IMG/VR virus record: IMGVR_UViG_3300042350_004528
Location: 62,001 to 126,000 of that record
Direction: 5' to 3' (one strand)
DNA: 64,000 nucleotides
DNA from: a virus
This document shows, piece by piece, positions 36,525 through 45,240 of the stretch; the first letter of the stretch is position 1; each line of letters opens with the position of its first letter. Under the pieces are notes generated by a model that worked only from the letters and a program-made list of their open reading frames with translations, was not told where the DNA came from and made no database searches. The position numbers were made by a program, and so were the translations under genes.

Positions 36525-36555
36525 TTGTTTTTTAGCGTATTTTTTTTTATTATTG
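36525..36555 (+). promoter_or_regulatory. Possible early-type promoter before the first glycosyltransferase
   Basis: TTG at 36525-36527 and TATTATTG at 36548-36555 with a 20-bp spacer fit the Bacteroidetes form with one mismatch in the -7 box. A short hairpin (TGGGT with ACCCA) follows directly. The gene starts at 36578. Confidence 0.35.
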
Positions 36556-36577
36556 GGTAAAACCCAGTTATAAATAT

Positions 36578-37804
36578 ATGGCAAAAATTAAAATTTTAGT
36601 AGCCCCAGGTGATAAAGCGGGTTCTGGTAAATTTAGATGCGTTGATCCGCATGTAAACCTACAAAATAATTTTTCTGACGAATTTTTTATCGATATTGAT
36701 TATGCGATAGATTTTAATAATGTGGAGTATTTAAAAAAGTATGATGTTATTTTTATACACAGAATACCGCAGCATAAACACAAAGAAGCTGTAAACATAA
36801 TTAAAAATTTAAAGAAAATTGGATTAAAGGTAATCATTGATACAGATGACCACTGGAATTTAGATCCATCACATGGTTTATATCATTCAGCTAAAAGGGA
36901 AAATATCTCAGGTATTTTAGTTGAGTGTATTAAAATGGCCGACATGGTTACAGTACCAACTACAATTTTAGCTGATGAAGTTAAAAAATACAATAAAAAT
37001 GTTTTTGTTTTACCAAACGCAATTGACCCAAATGAAGAACAATTTAAACCTAAAAAAACAGAATCTAATTTAATTAGATTTGGTTGGTTAGGTGGTTCTT
37101 CCCACATAAAAGATATTGAGTTATTAAAAGGTTTAGGTAATACGCAAAAATCTTTTGATAAAAAAACACAATTTGTTTTATGTGGATTTGATACCCGAGG
37201 TACTGTTCAAATGTTGGATCCAAACACAGGTGAGATAAAACAAAGACCAATGCAACCACAAGAAACAACCTGGTTTATGTATGAGTTGTTTTTAACCGAC
37301 AGTTATAAAAACTTAGAGGGTGATGCTGATTATTTAAAATACTTAGTTTCGTTTGAAGATGATCCAAATTACAGTGTGTTAAATAAACCTTATCGTAGAA
37401 TTTGGACAAAACCCATTAGTCAATATGCGACTGGGTATAATCATTTTGACATTGCGTTGGCCCCACTTAACGACTCTCAATTTAATAAGTATAAATCTCA
37501 ACTTAAAGTGATCGAAGCTGGATTTCATAAAAAAGCTTTGATTGCTCAAAACTACGGGCCATATACGATTGATTTGATTGGCGCTATTGATAAAGGTGGT
37601 GCCTGGAACCCAAAAGGTAATTGCTTACTTGTTGAAACTTCTAAAAACCATAAACAATGGACTAAAAATGCTAAAAAATTAATTGACAATCCAGATTTAA
37701 TCACCGAACTTGGTGAAAAATTATATGAAACGGTTAAAGATAAATACGATTTAAATAACGTTACAAAATTAAGATCAGAACTATACAAAAATTTAATAAA
37801 ATGA
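36578..37804 (+). CDS. Glycosyltransferase of the GT-B fold
   Basis: A 408-residue protein with the two-lobe GT-B layout: an N-terminal lobe with KYDVIFIHRIPQHKHKE and VIIDTDDHWNLDP, a VPTTILADEVKKY link and NVFVLPNAIDP, then a C-terminal lobe with IRFGWLGGSSHIKDIELLKG and FDIALAPLNDSQFNKYKSQL followed by KVIEAGFHKKALIA. The latter includes the donor-binding strand and the E-x7-like segment typical of GT4 enzymes. Probably transfers a sugar from a nucleotide sugar. Its end overlaps the next start by 4 bp. Confidence 0.8.
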   Translation: MAKIKILVAPGDKAGSGKFRCVDPHVNLQNNFSDEFFIDIDYAIDFNNVEYLKKYDVIFIHRIPQHKHKEAVNIIKNLKKIGLKVIIDTDDHWNLDPSHGLYHSAKRENISGILVECIKMADMVTVPTTILADEVKKYNKNVFVLPNAIDPNEEQFKPKKTESNLIRFGWLGGSSHIKDIELLKGLGNTQKSFDKKTQFVLCGFDTRGTVQMLDPNTGEIKQRPMQPQETTWFMYELFLTDSYKNLEGDADYLKYLVSFEDDPNYSVLNKPYRRIWTKPISQYATGYNHFDIALAPLNDSQFNKYKSQLKVIEAGFHKKALIAQNYGPYTIDLIGAIDKGGAWNPKGNCLLVETSKNHKQWTKNAKKLIDNPDLITELGEKLYETVKDKYDLNNVTKLRSELYKNLIK

Positions 37805-38373
37805 TACCAGCAGAAACAATTGAAAAAAACAAAAAAAGTTATTATAGCGCAGCTAAAGGCTATAAAGTTTGTGAATTAGAATTAGTTGACAAATTAGCTG
37901 ATATGGGTTTATTCGAAACACCCGCATCGACCATGTTAAGCCTACACAACGCATTTCCAGGTGGTTTAGTTGATCACTTGTTAAGAGTTACATCATATGC
38001 TGTTAAACTAAACGATATGTTACCAGAATCACTTAAACAACCTAAGGAAAGTGTTGTTAGGGTGAGCCTATTACACTCCATTGGTAAAATTGGGTTATAT
38101 TCATTATGTAAGAGTGAATGGCATATTAAAAACCAAGGTAAAATGTATGAATTTAACGAAGATCTAACATCAATGACAATTGGTGAAAGAAGCATTTATT
38201 ACATTATGTCCAATGGATTTGGTGGTATTTTAAGTGATATTGAATACCAAGCGATATTAAATCACGATAAGGGGTCATCGGATAAAATGTCTGAATGGCA
38301 CACATCATCTTTAGGTGAAACTTTAAAGATGGCAATAAAATTAGCTATAATGGAAGAAAAGACAAAGAAATAA
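37801..38373 (+). CDS. HD-domain-like protein with changed metal motif
   Basis: The 190-residue product has the helical HD phosphohydrolase scaffold: HNAFPGGLVDHLLRVTSYAV (about 49-68, H59 in place), then VRVSLLHSIGKIGLYSLC (87-104). The central HD motif is H92-S93 instead of H-D, so a key metal ligand is missing. A later HD-type residue pair is ILNHDKG. HD enzymes hydrolyse nucleotides or phosphate esters; the changed motif suggests loss or change of activity. Related HD proteins are common in large myoviruses. It is embedded between a glycosyltransferase and dUTPase. Confidence 0.6.
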   Translation: MIPAETIEKNKKSYYSAAKGYKVCELELVDKLADMGLFETPASTMLSLHNAFPGGLVDHLLRVTSYAVKLNDMLPESLKQPKESVVRVSLLHSIGKIGLYSLCKSEWHIKNQGKMYEFNEDLTSMTIGERSIYYIMSNGFGGILSDIEYQAILNHDKGSSDKMSEWHTSSLGETLKMAIKLAIMEEKTKK

Positions 38374-38374
38374 T

Positions 38375-38980
38375 ATGAGCGGAAATAATAAAGAAAAGAC
38401 CGAATTAGAAAGATTGATGAATTTAAACGTAAATGATTTTCTAACCGATGAGGAAAAAAGTCAAATGAGCGACATTTTCAATCAAGTTGGTATGGAAGAT
38501 TGGATTTACGAGCCTGGCGATAGTTCGATGAAGTTAAAGATTAAAATCATTAATAATTCAACAAATCCAGACCCAACTTATCAAAAAATTGGCGATAGTG
38601 GGTTTGATTTTATGGCTAATTTACCTGAAGGTGAAATGATAGTGGTGGGGCCACTTAAACGAGCCCTTATACCAACTGGGTTACACTTTCAAATACCTAT
38701 TGGGTTTGAATTACAGGTCAGACCAAGGAGCGGCTTGGCGCTTAAAAATGGCATTACTGTTTTAAACACACCTGGAACTGTTGATTCTGGTTATAGAGGT
38801 GAAATAAAAATTATTTTATACAACACCGATGAAGCCCCATTTGTGGTTAGAAATGGTGACAGAATTGCGCAAGGTGTAATAGCACCAGTGCAATTCACAA
38901 AAACAACGAAATTTATACGAGTGAATAATTTAGACGAGTCTGACAGGGGAACTGGAGGATTTGGTTCAACTGGAGTTTAA
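38375..38980 (+). CDS. dut: dUTP diphosphatase
   Basis: Residues 50-201 hold all five motifs of trimeric dUTPase: DSGFDF, RPRSGLALKNG, NTPGTVDSGYRGEI, GDRIAQGVI and a C-terminal RGTGGFGSTGV. The first 45 residues are a phage-specific extension (ELERLMNLNVNDFLTDEEKS). The enzyme removes dUTP to protect phage DNA from uracil and supplies dUMP for thymidylate. Standard catalytic residues are in place. It follows the HD-like gene by one base; function in nucleotide metabolism fits nearby replication genes. Confidence 0.95.
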   Translation: MSGNNKEKTELERLMNLNVNDFLTDEEKSQMSDIFNQVGMEDWIYEPGDSSMKLKIKIINNSTNPDPTYQKIGDSGFDFMANLPEGEMIVVGPLKRALIPTGLHFQIPIGFELQVRPRSGLALKNGITVLNTPGTVDSGYRGEIKIILYNTDEAPFVVRNGDRIAQGVIAPVQFTKTTKFIRVNNLDESDRGTGGFGSTGV

Positions 38981-39262
38981 ATGAGAGAATATTTTAAAGC
39001 ACAGTTAGCTTATTACCCACAAATAACGGAAGAAATTTTAGATAAAATTGAATTTAAAACCGTTTGGTCTGGAAAAAGAATACAACCTGGTGATAAAGTT
39101 GTATATGCGTATGTTTATTTATTAAATACTGATGACCTTAAAGCAATCTCTTTTTTAGAAAGAGAATTACATGAAATAAGTGCTAAATTCAAATTGATCA
39201 GAGTAGAAGAAGACATTATGCCAATTTTGGCGTTTAAAGAAGATACAAAAAAAAGAGATTAA
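38981..39262 (+). CDS. Unknown small protein (93 aa)
   Basis: Starts directly after the dUTPase stop. It contains YFKAQLAYYPQITEEILDKI, GDKVVYAYVYLLNTDDLKAI and SAKFKLIRVEEDIMPILAFK. A mixed alpha/beta layout without signal peptide or membrane segment. I do not recognise a family. Tight spacing on both sides implies translation with dUTPase and the following glycosyltransferase. Confidence 0.55.
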   Translation: MREYFKAQLAYYPQITEEILDKIEFKTVWSGKRIQPGDKVVYAYVYLLNTDDLKAISFLERELHEISAKFKLIRVEEDIMPILAFKEDTKKRD

Positions 39263-39263
39263 A

Positions 39264-39935
39264 ATGGATACTTTTTCAATAACAATTGCTTTCTCAACGA
39301 GAAAAATAAATCAAGAGTATGTTGAACATGTTAAAAAATCATGTGCATGCCCAGATTTAGAGTTGTTGGTTTATGAAAACAATGGTGATAAAAGTTTAAC
39401 TGAAATTTATAATGAAGTTTTAAAAACAGCAAAAAATGATATCATTGTTTTCTGTCATGATGATTTAATTTTTGATACACCTTATTGGGGTAGAAAATTA
39501 GTTAAACATTTCAAAAGAAACCCAGATTACGGTATAATTGGAATTGCTGGTACCAACAATTTAATAAATGGTAGGTGGTGGTCGTTAAGGGAATCAATGC
39601 ACGGCATTGTCAATCATACGGATGGTAATAGAAAATGGACAAGTATGTTCTCTCAACCACAAGGCAATAAAATAAAACAAATGGTTATACTTGATGGTTT
39701 GTTTTTTGCTGTTGATAAGACAAAAATTAAACATGGTTTTGATGAGGATTTTAATGGGTTTCATTTTTACGACTTATCATTTTGCATACCAAATCATTTA
39801 GATGGTGTTAAGATTGGTGTTATAACGGATATAATGATCACACACTTATCTGTTGGTATGACAAACCAAAAATGGGAAGATAATAAAAATTTATTGGAAA
39901 AAAAATATGCGGATAAGTTTCCGATGAGAATATGA
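39264..39935 (+). CDS. Glycosyltransferase-like protein, GT2-type
   Basis: Residues 1-110 look like a GT-A fold: FSITIAFSTRKINQEYVEHV, LLVYENNGDKSLTEIYNEVL and KNDIIVFCHDDLIFDTPYWG, in which HDDL replaces the usual DxD metal motif. Later GIIGIAGTNNLINGRWWSL and VILDGLFFAVDKTKI follow family order. These proteins add sugars to lipids, proteins or polymers. The gene end overlaps the next start by 4 bp. Substrate unknown. Confidence 0.7.
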   Translation: MDTFSITIAFSTRKINQEYVEHVKKSCACPDLELLVYENNGDKSLTEIYNEVLKTAKNDIIVFCHDDLIFDTPYWGRKLVKHFKRNPDYGIIGIAGTNNLINGRWWSLRESMHGIVNHTDGNRKWTSMFSQPQGNKIKQMVILDGLFFAVDKTKIKHGFDEDFNGFHFYDLSFCIPNHLDGVKIGVITDIMITHLSVGMTNQKWEDNKNLLEKKYADKFPMRI

Positions 39936-40594
39936 AAAATATTAGTGGTTTAAAAAATATCCATGTGGGTGAAGATATCTACATTTTAGCATCTGGTAAA
40001 TCTGTTGATTTTTTTGATGAAGATTTTTTTGATGGTAAAATACTTATCGGTGTTAACCAAGCGTATAAATTTACTTGGTGTGATTACCTGGTTAGAAAAG
40101 AAGTTAAATTTATTAAACAGAGTATAGAAACAGATTCCGTTGTTATTGTTTCTGAGTACGATAGTGGTAATTTAAATTCTGGTGAACAAAAGTTAAATAC
40201 AAACAAAATTGATCACCCTAATTTATATTATTTTGAACACTTGGATAATCAACATGCAAGGCTTGACACATCTGTTTTTGGTACAGATAAAATTGTCGTT
40301 AGTTTCTCAACTATTACATCAGCCATACACATTGCAGCCTACATGGGCGCTAAAAACATTATTTTAATTGGTCATGATTGTGGTACGATTGATGGCGAAA
40401 TGACGTTTAAAGGGTATTATGATTCCATTAAAGATACACCATGGGTGAGCTGGGATCAGTATAAATCTTGGTTAAAAATAATTGAAGGGCAAACGATAGA
40501 AGTTAAAAAACAAGTAAAAAAACACTATGGTGCTAATGTTGTATCAATGCTACCGTTTGTTTCACTGAACCTAGAAAATCATTTATATTTGTGA
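39932..40594 (+). CDS. DUF115-like putative glycosyltransferase or maf-like protein
   Basis: The 220-residue protein carries YILASGKSVDFFDEDFFDGK (nucleotide-binding-like loop ASGKS) near residue 18-37, ILIGVNQAYKFTWCDYLVRK, and SAIHIAAYMGAKNIILIGHD followed by CGTIDG near residues 130-155. This order matches the DUF115/Maf group, which transfers nonulosonic acids to flagellin in other bacteria. In this cluster of nonulosonic acid genes that is a striking fit, although the length is shorter than typical Maf proteins. Family call by motif only. Confidence 0.6.
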   Translation: MKNISGLKNIHVGEDIYILASGKSVDFFDEDFFDGKILIGVNQAYKFTWCDYLVRKEVKFIKQSIETDSVVIVSEYDSGNLNSGEQKLNTNKIDHPNLYYFEHLDNQHARLDTSVFGTDKIVVSFSTITSAIHIAAYMGAKNIILIGHDCGTIDGEMTFKGYYDSIKDTPWVSWDQYKSWLKIIEGQTIEVKKQVKKHYGANVVSMLPFVSLNLENHLYL

Positions 40595-41223
40595 TAAAAT
40601 ACATTATACCAGCAAGACGAAACTCAAAAGGGTTCCCATTTAAAAATAGAAAATTAATAAATTATACGTTAGATAATTTACCAAAAAACGTATATGACGA
40701 TGTTATTTTAACTACCGATGATGAAAAGTTATTGGAAATTGGTTTAGAATATGGTATAAAATGTATTAATAGAAATCCAAGTTTAGCTTTAGATAAAACT
40801 TCAACTAAAGAAGTTATGGATGACCTAAAGTTTCAGGGTATTATTACTAACACAGACATTGTTGTTATGTTATATTTAACATATCCGCAAAGAAATTGGT
40901 TAGATATAACTAACGCTTTACAGTTTTTTGATAATAAAAATGCAAAAAGCCTTTTGTGTAAAAAAGAAATAACAACAACCCACCCATATTTATATTTACT
41001 TGAAGTTGGTGATTTTAAGGGTAAACAATTAATCCCCCACAATCTATACAGAAGGCAAGATTATCCAAAAGTTTTTGAAATATCTCACTTTATATCGATT
41101 TTTAAAGTCAGTGAACTCAAAAATTTAAATAATAATCTTTATAATAACGACACCGTTTTTTATCCAATTGATGATATAATTGATGTTGACACTGATAAAG
41201 ATTTAGAAAGGTTTTTAGAATAA
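40591..41223 (+). CDS. neuA: Acylneuraminate cytidylyltransferase-like (CMP-nonulosonate synthetase)
   Basis: The 210-residue product starts IKYIIPARRNSKGFPFKNRK, the NeuA/PseF nucleotide-binding motif, with TLDNLPKNVYDDVILTTDD and LDKTSTKEVMDDLKF afterwards. Residues VVMLYLTYPQRNWLDITNAL continue the fold. It activates a nonulosonic acid to its CMP form. The start codon is GTG at 40591, just overlapping the preceding stop. Together with the NeuB-like synthase at 47127 and a sialyltransferase it forms the core of a sialic-acid-like pathway. Whether the substrate is neuraminic, legionaminic or pseudaminic acid cannot be read from sequence alone. Confidence 0.8.
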   Translation: MIKYIIPARRNSKGFPFKNRKLINYTLDNLPKNVYDDVILTTDDEKLLEIGLEYGIKCINRNPSLALDKTSTKEVMDDLKFQGIITNTDIVVMLYLTYPQRNWLDITNALQFFDNKNAKSLLCKKEITTTHPYLYLLEVGDFKGKQLIPHNLYRRQDYPKVFEISHFISIFKVSELKNLNNNLYNNDTVFYPIDDIIDVDTDKDLERFLE

Positions 41224-42374
41224 TGGGTATTTTTATAAAAAATAAAACAAAAAGGGTACAAAAAGATGACACAAAACAACCAGTGTTAACTAATACTGCA
41301 ACTAATAAATCTTTAATAGGTGAAGAGGTTGTCGTTGCTGAAAAAAAAGCAATAAAAAAAGGATTTGGGGATAAAAAAATTGTAAACAAAGAACCAGTAA
41401 AGGCCACAATTAATTCTGTGGCGGTTGGTAAAGAGGAAAAAAAGTCCGTGTTGTTATTTGAAAACAACGAAAAAAATGAACCGACCACAAATTCATTAAT
41501 TAATAAAATTAATAAATCTTCAGGTAGAAATTCAATTTTTGACAAAGTTGTTGCCCCAGAAATTAAAAATTCAAATGTAGCTAAATCAAATGACAAAGTT
41601 GTTAACGACATTTATGATAAAGCTAGAAAAAATATTAGTTTTATAAAAAATAAAAATAATAAGTACTATGATTTTGTTTTCACTAAAGGGTACATAAATG
41701 AAAAAGATATTAAACATGTTAACACTGAACTAGATAAACAATTAAATAATTTAAAAATAAATCCGTCAACAATGGATTTATACTTTTTTAAATCGTTTAT
41801 AAAAGATAAAACAATCGCTCTTATAGCTAACTCGTCTGATTTATTAAATAAAAAACTTGGTGCGGAAATAGATTCTCATGACATTGTAGTTAGATTTAAT
41901 TCATATAAAATATTAAAAGAGGATACTGGGGAAAAATTAACTATACATGTTAGCATTTATTTACAAAATGAAAATTTAAATAATTTTGCACCTATTAGAT
42001 TTATCCTTTCGGGTAATAAAATAAACTGGGCTAAAAAAATATTAACATTAAATAAGTTTAACCAATCTACAATATTAAAGTATAATCACCACTCAACATT
42101 ACCAGGTAATTTTAGAGACGATTCGCCAACCACAACGGGATTCGCCACCTTAATTTTACTACTTAAAATTGGTGGTTTTCAAAAAATTAATATGTTTGGT
42201 TTTGATTTTTATCAAAACGGTAATGATAGTTTATTTAGAACGGACGTTGGTATGGAATCCCCAATATCTACCGTTCATGATTATTTCTTCGAAAAAGAAT
42301 TTATGATGGAATATTCATATGAATATGACGATAAAAAAAATATAATTACTTTTTATGATTATAGCACATTTTAA
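41223..42374 (+). CDS. GT29-type sialyltransferase
   Basis: The C-terminal 190 residues carry GT29 sialylmotifs: an L-motif KTIALIANSSDLLNKKLGAE followed by IDSHDIVVRFNSY (about residues 195-227), an S-motif PTTTGFATLILLLKIGGF (about 302-319) with NMFGFDF, and a VS-like HDYFFEKEF (about 352-360). GT29 enzymes use CMP-sialic acid to cap glycans and are best known from eukaryotes, with some bacterial and viral members. The N-terminal 150 residues are Lys/Asn-rich and disordered. It directly follows the NeuA-like gene with a one-base overlap, so substrate and transferase are produced together. Confidence 0.75.
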   Translation: MGIFIKNKTKRVQKDDTKQPVLTNTATNKSLIGEEVVVAEKKAIKKGFGDKKIVNKEPVKATINSVAVGKEEKKSVLLFENNEKNEPTTNSLINKINKSSGRNSIFDKVVAPEIKNSNVAKSNDKVVNDIYDKARKNISFIKNKNNKYYDFVFTKGYINEKDIKHVNTELDKQLNNLKINPSTMDLYFFKSFIKDKTIALIANSSDLLNKKLGAEIDSHDIVVRFNSYKILKEDTGEKLTIHVSIYLQNENLNNFAPIRFILSGNKINWAKKILTLNKFNQSTILKYNHHSTLPGNFRDDSPTTTGFATLILLLKIGGFQKINMFGFDFYQNGNDSLFRTDVGMESPISTVHDYFFEKEFMMEYSYEYDDKKNIITFYDYSTF

Positions 42375-43203
42375 AGAAACGCCAATAGCACATGCACCAG
42401 AAGCGATTAGTGATGTTATAAATAAATATACAGATCATAAATCGTATGTTTTTGGCTACGGTTACCCGAATAAAAAATTAATACCAAAAACCGATATACT
42501 CCATTTACATAATAAGGATAGAAATTATAATTTTAATAAAAAAGTAATACAGTATCATAGTGAACCTTTTAGGGTAACATTGGATGTAAAAACAAAAAAA
42601 TTAGTAATAGCTCAGTACCATGCAACCTTACCAGAATATAATAATTGTACCGTTGTTAGAAACCCAATTGACATTTATGATGTAAAATTTTTACCAAAAT
42701 ACCAAAATAAAAAAATAAGAATTGGTTATTCTCCGTCAACAGTCAGACCACTATCAATTTGGGCAGATAAAGGATATACTGAAACATATCCCATTTTACA
42801 AAAAATAAAATCTAAATACGGAAACTCCGTTGAAATTGATATAATTGTAAATGTTTCATTAGACGAATGTTTAAAAAGAAAATCTCTATGTAATATTTTT
42901 ATTGATGAAGTAAAAACAATATCATATCATAGATCTGGGTTAGAATCGTTATCAATGGGTATTCCAACAATATGTTCAATTGGCCCATCCGTTGAAAAAC
43001 TTTTATTAAATTCTTCTGGTGCGCCAAATAGCCCGTTTATTAATGTAAATCATAATCAGTTAGAAAAAAAACTAATTGAATTAATAAATTTGGGGGTGGG
43101 TAATTTGTTGGAAATTGGTTACAATAATAGACTTTGGATGGAAAAATATTGGTCACCAGATACTATCGCAAACGAATATATTGAAATATATAAAAAAATA
43201 TAA
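42355..43203 (+). CDS. Glycosyltransferase, GT4-like
   Basis: A 282-residue protein with a GT-B-like pattern: HFKETPIAHAPEAISDVINK at the start, ILHLHNKDRNYNFNKKVIQYH, then KKIRIGYSPSTVRPLSIWAD and RSGLESLSMGIPTICSIGPS, the family's E-x-M-G-x-P-like donor-site segment. It overlaps the sialyltransferase end by 20 bp. The next gene begins one base after its stop. Substrate unknown. Confidence 0.65.
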   Translation: MIIAHFKETPIAHAPEAISDVINKYTDHKSYVFGYGYPNKKLIPKTDILHLHNKDRNYNFNKKVIQYHSEPFRVTLDVKTKKLVIAQYHATLPEYNNCTVVRNPIDIYDVKFLPKYQNKKIRIGYSPSTVRPLSIWADKGYTETYPILQKIKSKYGNSVEIDIIVNVSLDECLKRKSLCNIFIDEVKTISYHRSGLESLSMGIPTICSIGPSVEKLLLNSSGAPNSPFINVNHNQLEKKLIELINLGVGNLLEIGYNNRLWMEKYWSPDTIANEYIEIYKKI

Positions 43204-43204
43204 A

Positions 43205-43876
43205 ATGAAAAAATATTCAATTATAATACCAACGATGTGGATGTCTAGTCATTTATTTAAAATGTTAGACTTTTATGAGGAAAATGAATTAATACAAGAG
43301 GTTATAATTATAGATAATGCGCCAGAAAAGGGGCAACCAATACCAAAACAATTAAGTAAGTTAAAACTACATACTAAGGGTAAAAACATATATGTTAACC
43401 CAGCCTGGAATTTTGGTGTTTCATTAGCAATTAGTGATTATATTATAATTGCTAATGATGATATATTATTTAATAAAAAAGATTTTGATGAGTTACTAAA
43501 TAAGTCTTTTGAGTTTTTAAACGAAAACACCATAATTGGCCCATCAATGTATTGTTTTAAACAAAATCCCGAGAATTATAGTTTGCGATATAATGGTTTA
43601 AAAATCGAAAAGCTTAATGTAGGATTTACTTATGGTTTTGGTACATTTATGATAATGAAAAAAAACTCTTATACAATAATACCAGATGATATTTTAATAT
43701 TTCATGGAGACGTCATTCAACACAGAACAAATGATGTGTTTTTATTTAGTGGTATTGAGATAGATACACCGATGAGCGTAACACTTAAAAGTGATCCACA
43801 AATACATAATTTAGCTAAATTAGACCACGCCAAATCATTAAAGTATGATGTCAAAAAATTAATTAAATTTAAATAA
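43205..43876 (+). CDS. Glycosyltransferase family 2-like
   Basis: I start at the ATG at 43205 (MKKYSIIIPTMWMSSHLFKM), since a longer frame would run backwards through the preceding gene. The GT-A fold shows in IIDNAPEKGQPIPKQLSKLK, NPAWNFGVSLAISDYIIIAN, and the metal motif NDDILFNKKDF. The C-terminal half has GFTYGFGTFMIMKKNSYTII and LFSGIEIDTPMSVTLKSDP. 223 residues, a minimal GT2 without membrane segment. The stop is directly followed by the aminotransferase-like gene. Confidence 0.75.
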   Translation: MKKYSIIIPTMWMSSHLFKMLDFYEENELIQEVIIIDNAPEKGQPIPKQLSKLKLHTKGKNIYVNPAWNFGVSLAISDYIIIANDDILFNKKDFDELLNKSFEFLNENTIIGPSMYCFKQNPENYSLRYNGLKIEKLNVGFTYGFGTFMIMKKNSYTIIPDDILIFHGDVIQHRTNDVFLFSGIEIDTPMSVTLKSDPQIHNLAKLDHAKSLKYDVKKLIKFK

Positions 43877-44521
43877 ATGGCTAACGGAATTTACAAAATA
43901 ACAGAAGAATTTGAAAAAGCGTTAAGTGATTACACAGGCGCACCATATGTTGTTACATTAGATAACCAATCAAACGGTTTATTTTTATCATTATACTACG
44001 AAAATAATATTAAAAAAAGTATAACAACCCCAAAAATTACAATACCATCAAGAACATACCCATCGGTACCGTGTGAAATAATACACGCGGGCTTAAAAGT
44101 TGATTTTTATCCTATTGAGGGGACAAAATTAAAAGGCGCTTATGAATTAAAGGGTAGTAATGTCTGGGATTCCGCTTTAAGGTTTACCGCAAATATGTAT
44201 TTACCATCAACACATATGTGCATATCTTTTACGGGCCCATATAAACATTTTAAATTAAGTAAAGGAGGTGCTATTTTAACTGATAGCCATGAAGCTTATT
44301 TATGGTTTAAGAGGGCTAGATATAGTGGTAGGAGGGAATGCTCTTATCATGACGATCATTTTGATATGTTGGGTTGGAATTTTTATATGATGCCAGAATT
44401 AGCGGCACGTGGGTTGTTGTTAATGAATCAATTTTACAACATCGATGGCACAAAAAAAGAAAACGCGGATTTAGAATTACCATATCCAGATTTATCAAAG
44501 TTTGATATTTATAAACAATGA
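43877..44521 (+). CDS. Short DegT/DnrJ/EryC1-type aminotransferase
   Basis: The 214-residue protein reads like the N-terminal large domain of PLP-dependent sugar aminotransferases: ALSDYTGAPYVVTLDNQSNG, ITIPSRTYPSVPCEIIHAGL, VWDSALRFTANMY (pyridoxal-contacting Asp) and TGPYKHFKLSKGGAILTD with the likely PLP lysine near residue 123. The usual C-terminal domain is missing: family members have about 370 residues. In nonulosonic acid pathways such an enzyme (PseC/LegC type) makes the amino group. Truncation could mean a minimal enzyme or loss of function. It is coupled to glycosyltransferase genes on both sides. Confidence 0.7.
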   Translation: MANGIYKITEEFEKALSDYTGAPYVVTLDNQSNGLFLSLYYENNIKKSITTPKITIPSRTYPSVPCEIIHAGLKVDFYPIEGTKLKGAYELKGSNVWDSALRFTANMYLPSTHMCISFTGPYKHFKLSKGGAILTDSHEAYLWFKRARYSGRRECSYHDDHFDMLGWNFYMMPELAARGLLLMNQFYNIDGTKKENADLELPYPDLSKFDIYKQ

Positions 44522-45240
44522 AACACATAATTGTCTTTTTGGCTTATGAAAATTTTGATATTATTAAAAAATCATTTAATTCGTTAAAAAATTGCGATTC
44601 GGATTTTTTTATTATTGAAAATAACTCTAAAAATTCAAATATCATAAAAGAATTTTTTATAAATGAAAATTTAGTCGGGTATATTCAATTTATAGAAAAT
44701 GCTGCGGCAAATGCTGTAAATATTTTTATTAAAAAATATTATAACTTATTATCCCAATATGATTATGTGACAATAACTGATGGTGATTTATTTCTATATG
44801 ACGCAACAGAAACATTTGGTGAAATAATTTCATCGTTTAATCATAATAATTGTTATGTTTGTGGCGTTGCCTTATATAAAGGTAATTATTATGAAAATAC
44901 AACCAATAGAATTATTGGTACCGAATATTATATTGAACATATGTTAAGTAAGTCGGAACATAAATTAGAGGCAATAAAAGGTAGAACAGGTAATCATTTA
45001 TTGACCTTTAATAAAGAAAGTCTACACGTTATTAAAGACATCCATTATATTGATTCAAATATTTTTAAAAAAATAAAAGAGCTGGGTGGATCTTGTTATA
45101 GAACAACAAAAAATTTGGCCTATCATTTAACTTGGGATGTATATTTTGATGGTAATCCATATTATGAGAATAAAAAAAATAATTTAAAAGAAATCTGGTC
45201 ACAATCTGATTTTGATTTTAAATATAATGTTATTATATGA
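44518..45240 (+). CDS. Glycosyltransferase-like, GT-A fold
   Basis: 240 residues: HIIVFLAYENFDIIKKSFNS, DFFIIENNSKNSNIIKEFFI, NAAANAVNIFIKKYYNLLSQ, and YDYVTITDGDLFLYDATETF, in which the DGD motif is the probable metal-binding DxD. The C-terminal part has TGNHLLTFNKESLHVIKDIH. A typical compact GT2-like enzyme, without transmembrane segments. Overlaps neighbours by 4 bp on both sides. Confidence 0.65.
   Translation: MKHIIVFLAYENFDIIKKSFNSLKNCDSDFFIIENNSKNSNIIKEFFINENLVGYIQFIENAAANAVNIFIKKYYNLLSQYDYVTITDGDLFLYDATETFGEIISSFNHNNCYVCGVALYKGNYYENTTNRIIGTEYYIEHMLSKSEHKLEAIKGRTGNHLLTFNKESLHVIKDIHYIDSNIFKKIKELGGSCYRTTKNLAYHLTWDVYFDGNPYYENKKNNLKEIWSQSDFDFKYNVII

Noticed and set aside
43115-43204. Upstream extension of the GT2-like gene
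   Set aside because: It overlaps the end of the preceding gene in another frame; the ATG at 43205 starts exactly at the conserved GT2 strand.
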